Source of the DNA: Spongilla lacustris
Lineage: Eukaryota > Porifera > Demospongiae > Spongillida > Spongillidae
NCBI GenBank assembly: GCA_949361645.1
Contig: OX442425.1
Location: forward strand, 5,591,096-5,655,095
Direction of reading: 5' to 3'
DNA: 64,000 bases
This document shows, one piece after another, positions 59,552 to 64,000 of the stretch. The notes under the pieces are model-generated. The model saw only the letters and a list, made by a program, of their open reading frames with translations, had not been told where the DNA came from and searched no databases. The position numbers and the translations under genes are program-made. Position 1 is the first letter of the stretch. Each line of letters begins with the position of its first letter.

Positions 59552-59915
59552 GCAATTGCACCCGTTTGCACCCCCCTGGCTACGGGCCTGTCGATGAGAT
59601 ACGGACGGTCTGGAACATTGCTTTACCAAATCGGTTCTGTGATTATTTTCAAAGATTACAAGTTATTAATGTTACCTTACGTTACTGATGAGAAATGCGA
59701 GGAATGTAATTAAAAATGTCGACGCTGGAAAATAGGAATGACTCATCATTCCAGGTGTACATGTAGTAGTTTACGTCAAACTAGTTTCGGTGCTAATGAC
59801 ATTGCAGTGAACAGCCCACCCCCACCCCTGTAGTTACATTTATCTTGCAAGAATCATATGCCAGGTGTTGGTTAATAATATACATGTACATGCATATGCT
59901 GGTATATAGTGTTCA
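57445..59915. other. Intergenic with simple repeats and a poly-G element
   Basis: It contains a CG/CA dinucleotide tract at 57840-57870 and a run of ATCGCGAT words at 58060-58128. Two copies of the end word GGCCCGTAGCCA lie at 58215 and (complement) 59570-59586, the second attached to a G33 run at 59518-59550. No gene is recognised. Confidence 0.4.
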
Positions 59916-59918
59916 ACA

Positions 59919-60233
59919 TCAAATCAGTTTTATGTATATTGCATTGTCAATTACCCAACATGACCCATATCGGATATCATTGAACTTATTTATGGCATTC
60001 AACAAGTGCTGATTGGACTCCGAGCACATGCCGCCATCCATGCTTAGAGACGTTATGTAACAGGCAGATGAATGTTTTGAAAGCCAACGAAGCCTTGAAC
60101 CACCTATGCTAAAGCTGAGTTGTGCCTGTTTCCAAGCACTGTTTGTGGTGTCTACAGCTGTAGATAGAGCAAAGCGGTAATGAACATCATTATGATGCAT
60201 GCTGTTTTTGGCAACCAACAGTGTATAGAGCAT
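59919..60233 (-). pseudogene. RT-element fragment related to lineage B
   Basis: The minus frame has WKQAQLSFSIGGSRLRWLSK and HSSACYITSLS, matching the segment WLQVQLSLGRGGLGLHSLAL of lineage B at about 17855-17930. Only this ~100-residue piece is left. Confidence 0.5.
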
Positions 60234-60239
60234 TCCAAT

Positions 60240-60956
60240 GATATTTTATGGTTTGCATAAACTGCTCCTGTGGTGAAATCATCGATAAATTTGGGCTAAG
60301 TGTAGTTGATTGAAAGCCATCTACATGTATGGATGGAAACAGTTTCAGCATAAATAGGCAGCAGTCAGTTACTGCATGGATGCCTGCAGCTTGTAGGGGA
60401 TGTATACATGTATAGCCTTGTGGTACAATTTCAATTTAACATCTGCTCAACATAGTTGTGATGCCTTAACCACATGATTTGTCTTCTTTTCACAAGTAAA
60501 AATTAAAACTTTGACCAATGATCCAAGATGTGCAATATTTTGCACCAATTATCTCAGCTCGATCTACAGATCAGATATGTATATAATTATAATTATATAT
60601 GTATAATTATATGTATATATTTCTTACATGCACATCTAGTAGTGATTAAACCTAGTTCTGGACATGAGATATAGCCCATCAGCCATATGCCATTTCTTAA
60701 AGGGGCTATAGTGTTTGTGATTTGGTTCAGTAATTTGGTAAGAATTATAGACCACATGTTGAATGCTAGCTGTAGCTGTATCCGTATATCAATCTTATCC
60801 ATATATCTGACAGGAGGTCATTCGATGTTATCTGATTGTCTCCTTCATTTTGGTTCAGCTTGCCATCTTATTCTGATTCAGCCTCAGGCATTGACTGCAA
60901 TTCAACTGTATCAGATGGATTACTTGGAAAGAATTTCTTTGTTATATATCTGAAAT
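60240..60956. other. AT-rich intergenic DNA
   Basis: It contains a TATAATTATA-rich tract at 60570-60625. No gene is seen. Confidence 0.4.
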
Positions 60957-62565
60957 CATGTTCATTAAAGTGTCTGTGAACTTACTACTTCTCCCCCTCC
61001 ACTAATGTGTAATCATTTGACTGGATGGAATAACCCACAATTCAAAGTCTTCTTGTAAAGTTTCTGCCTCTGCTCACCTGATACATGAGCATATGCCACA
61101 CATCCAAATACCTTCAGATATGCAAAGTTAGGTCTTTTACACTCCAGACTTCAAATGGTGTCATATGGTTGGAATGCGATTCCATGCGCACAGCTTCAGC
61201 CTCGTAGCTCTCTGGAAATTCTGCATGTGACATCAGTGATTGATCTGTCTCAATCTGCATTAGTACGCAAAGAATTATGTTCATGGTGTATACCTTTTGA
61301 TTTTAAGTAGCTACTGAACTCCATTCACAAGTATGTTCCTACATTGTCACTCCATAGTGTCCCAATCCATTGAGCACAATCATTTTATAAGTGGGATTCA
61401 AATTCCTTGAATCTGTCTGGGACTTCAAACTTAACTCTTGTGAAAATACCCTTCACTGACATATGGGACAGTGTCCAGCAAAATCGGGCTTGTGGGGTTA
61501 TAATTTTATCACTATAAAAATTGCATGTTGTACTAAACAACACATCTTCGCGACGGTAGTACCGTTTCCTTTCAAATTACATACACTTGTTCCCACACCA
61601 TTTCTCTGTGTGAAAATAGATCTTTGTGATCTAGACCTTTTCCGTGCCGTGGATACAACAATCGTTAACCCCGCGGGTTAGAAATCCACATTTCTCCACG
61701 CGAGTGTTGAAAAAGTGTCAAATTCGGAGTGTGCATAAATTAGTCCTGTAGCGATTGATTTGTTCTGTTCGTTAGTTTCTGAATCATCCGTTACGGAGAT
61801 ACAGTTGAGCAAACTGCAGGCACATTTTCCCGCTTGATTCGCGCCAATGATATAATCACCGCCTTCCCATTCACTGAGCGGGACGCGATTTGCCAAAATC
61901 ATTGGCGCGAATCAAGCGGGAAAACGTGCCCGTAGTTTGTTCAACTGTATCTCCGTAACGGATGATATAGAAATTAACGAACAGAACAAATCAATAGCTA
62001 CAGGACTCCTCTTTGTGCAACCCGAATTTGACGCGTTTTCAACACTCATACGTGGAGAAATGAGGAATTCTAACCCGCGGGGTTAACGATTGTTGTGTCC
62101 ATGGCACGGAAAATGTGTATATCACAAAAATTGACTTTCACACAGAGGAATGGTGTGGGAACAAGTGTACAAAATTTGAAAGGAAAACGTAGTACCGTCG
62201 CGAAGGTGTGTTGTTTAGTACAACGTGCAATTTTTATAGTGATAAATTTATAACCCCACAAGCCCGATTTTGCTGGACACTGTCCCATATAATGATGAGT
62301 AGTCATCAATATACGTGAAAATTTCCATATTACAACCAATAGACTCTGTGGCCATAGGACAACATACATAACTCCTATACATCCATACCTCCAACTCTCT
62401 CATCATTGATATACTTGTAAACCACATTTCCTGAAAACCCAGCAAATCAGACAAGGTGCATGTACATTGTGTGCCTGGTTTTGTGGGAACATGGGAAGTA
62501 GGCTTTATAAAAGCAATAACCTTGCAACTTGACTCTTGGCCCTTCGTTATGTGCAGCAGCCTCAA
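60957..62565 (-). pseudogene. Ty1/copia integrase relic split by a foldback element
   Basis: Minus strand, two parts. Part 1 (62565 to 62288) shows MRELEVWMYRSYVCCPMATE then SIGCNMEIFTYIDDYSS, the start of the copia integrase core (DVCGPM..ES.GG..YF.TFIDDYS pattern). Part 2 (61463 to about 60960) continues with FKEF, LWSDNVGTYL (the second Asp region, usually RSDNGGEY), FSSYLKSKGIHHE and KRPNFAYLKVFGCVAYAHVS, the usual sequence after the catalytic Glu. The two parts belong together at the point where 61464-62287 is inserted. Stops, frameshifts and a lost GGE show decay. No LTRs or RT were found. Confidence 0.6.
61464..62287. mobile_element. 824-bp foldback DNA element with ~390-bp arms
   Basis: Arms 61464-61851 and 61899-62287 are inverted copies with about 90% identity by eye, around a 47-base loop. 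The ends are TGGGACAGTGTCCAGCAAAA, flanked by TA on both sides. There is no transposase. Both arms give mirror-image open frames ending in the phrase MDTTIVNPAG or VDTTIVNPAG, which are shadows of the repeat. Confidence 0.75.
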
Positions 62566-62830
62566 TACAAGTCAATACAACAAATGACCAGCTTTAATCA
62601 CCACAAAATGCATTGAATACAGCACATAGCAATTATTCATATTATATACTACATGTAAATGAGTTGATTCTCTTACTTACATGCCTAAATTACAATAGCA
62701 CCCTGAAACAATAAGGTTCAAATACTATGCAGTCAGCTTCACCTAGGATTCCAACGTACATGTTCAAATTAACACTAAAAAGCGCCAATAAACATTGTCC
62801 ATATACCATGTGTTCTGCATTATTTCTGTG
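62566..62830. other. Spacer between copia relic and kinase gene
   Basis: AT-rich; should include the 3' UTR and polyadenylation site of the kinase gene. No clear signal was chosen. Confidence 0.4.
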
Positions 62831-63976
62831 TTAAAATTGTTTCAAAGCAGCCACTAACTCAGCAAAAGTCGGTCTATGAGATGGAACACATTTCCAGCAA
62901 GGAGCCATAGCTATGCTAAAACTGAAATCATTATTATGATTTAAGATATGAAACAAAACAACAGAACTGTATCTCACAATTGATCACTGCACAATGTAGG
63001 CTTCTTTAGACGATATCCATTTGTAAGGTACTCTGGAATATCACTGTTGTCCAATCCAGCATAAGGGGCTTGACCTAGACTGAAAACCTCCCAGCACAGG
63101 ACTCCAAATGACCACTGGAATGTTAAGGAATAATTATTCACCACCATGATTACTCTACTAGCATTGTACCACATCAGTCTTCTCATTGAAAATCTTGTCG
63201 TTCAAACTCTCAGGTGGCATCCATTTGACTGGTAGTTTTGCTTTTTTAGACGAAAGACGATAGTAGTCACTGTAATAAATATCTTTGGAGAGACCAAAGT
63301 CTGAAATTTTGACACAGAGATCATTGTCAACCCTAATGTAATGAAGTTATTGTGAATAACAATGTTAGTACATGTGCATGCTGTATCAAATATATACATG
63401 CAATTTCTTGCTGCAAGGTCCCTGTGAACAAACTTCTGTTCTGTCAGATATTCCATTCCACATGCTACATTCAGGCACATCATCGTCAAAATGGATGAGC
63501 TCAGCCCCTTCACATGATGTATACATCTGATGACCAGCACATTGTGATCATTTGTAATGTGTACCCTACCTCAGGGAATGACAGTAGGCTGCTTGTGTCT
63601 TCAGAACATTCTTCAACGATAGCAATTCTTTTTGAAACTAAAAAGGATTTAAGGTCTCCATTGACCATCATTGGAAGCACAATTAATGGAATTCCATCTT
63701 TAGCGTCAAAGCAAACTCCCAACAATGCCAGCACATTTGTGTGGTCAAAGCTCAACATGACAGCAGCCTCACTCAGAAAAGCATTCATATTTTGTCCTGA
63801 AAATAAAATAAAAAAGTTATGTGACGTTGCTTTACTATAGAGGGTCACGGATATGCCTAATACCTTTAAGTGACTTTACAGCAACCTTTGTGTCAGGTCG
63901 ACCTTCACCAGTGTGCATCATCCCAAGGAATACAATTCCAAACTCTCCTTCAAGTACAAAGTCATAATGGGCAGAG
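62831..63976 (-). CDS. Receptor tyrosine kinase, catalytic domain (partial, six exons)
   Basis: Exons join in phase: 63976-63864, 63796-63570, 63507-63398, 63332-63170, 63114-62978 and 62921-62831 (stop TAA). The kinase domain is complete from the P-loop (LEGEFGIVFLG) through VAVKSLK (ATP-binding Lys), GMEYLTEQKFVHRDLAARNC (catalytic loop with the tyrosine-kinase HRDLAARN), KISDFGLSKDIYYSDYYR (DFG and activation-loop tyrosines), KLPVKWMPPESL, TDVWSFGVLCWEVFSLGQAP and HRPTFAELV. The protein ends 10 residues after the last helix. The YY-x2-YY loop and KLPVKWMPPESL are typical of animal RTKs such as the MET/AXL/insulin-receptor branches and sponge RTKs. The first P-loop Gly appears to be Leu. 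The extracellular part lies beyond base 64000. It would phosphorylate tyrosines on itself and partners at the plasma membrane. Confidence 0.85.
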
Positions 63977-64000
63977 CTAAATTAATTTCATTGACCTTAC

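Noticed and set aside
61463..62369. Two similar frames ending in DTTIVNPAG
   Set aside because: They are mirror copies from the foldback arms, not duplicated genes.

Overview
The window is animal nuclear DNA and best fits a demosponge. Short introns (about 50-400 bp, GT-AG) split Ig-domain and receptor-tyrosine-kinase exons of a type described from sponges. The palindrome TACATGTA recurs throughout. The DNA is packed with invertebrate-type transposons: CACTA, Merlin, hAT-like and THAP elements, Ty1/copia, and retroelements that appear to carry a restriction-like endonuclease. The species call is inference; no marker gene is present.

Host genes are few. 1-524 (+) is the 3' end of an Ig-domain type I membrane protein. 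23946-25652 (-) is a complete four-exon gene for a secreted protein with a Cys-rich module and one Ig domain, related to the first but ending exactly where the first has a splice donor. 62831-63976 (-) is the kinase domain of a receptor tyrosine kinase in six exons, cut by the window end.

The rest is mostly mobile DNA. 4215-12662 is one large element with roughly 590-bp terminal inverted repeats and a 942-codon intact RNase-H-fold transposase that I cannot place in a superfamily. Its left arm has been split by three later insertions, while its right arm is intact. 13150-20735 and 26390-32380 hold broken retroelements of two related lineages, many of them 5'-truncated and ending in (TAA)n tails. 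33224-34214 is a THAP-domain relic, and 35568-36290 a decayed Ulp1-like protease plus PHD-finger relic. 36501-37320 is a minisatellite next to a 200-base assembly gap.

37819-47221 is a complete 9.4-kb CACTA/EnSpm-like element with 37-bp perfect terminal repeats and a CAT target duplication. It has two divergent spliced genes only 54 bp apart: a transposase of about 1150 codons on the minus strand, disabled by one stop codon, and an accessory protein with an 18-bp coding minisatellite on the plus strand. A foldback MITE sits in the accessory gene's first intron. 50379-51389 is a 1-kb Merlin element whose transposase has Asn where the second catalytic Asp is expected. At 60957-62565 a copia integrase relic is split by an 824-bp foldback element.

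The two best candidates for something not described before are the long-TIR element at 4215-12662 and the two-gene CACTA element at 37819-47221. Exon boundaries are read from splice signals and phase, and family names from remembered motifs. No database search was possible.
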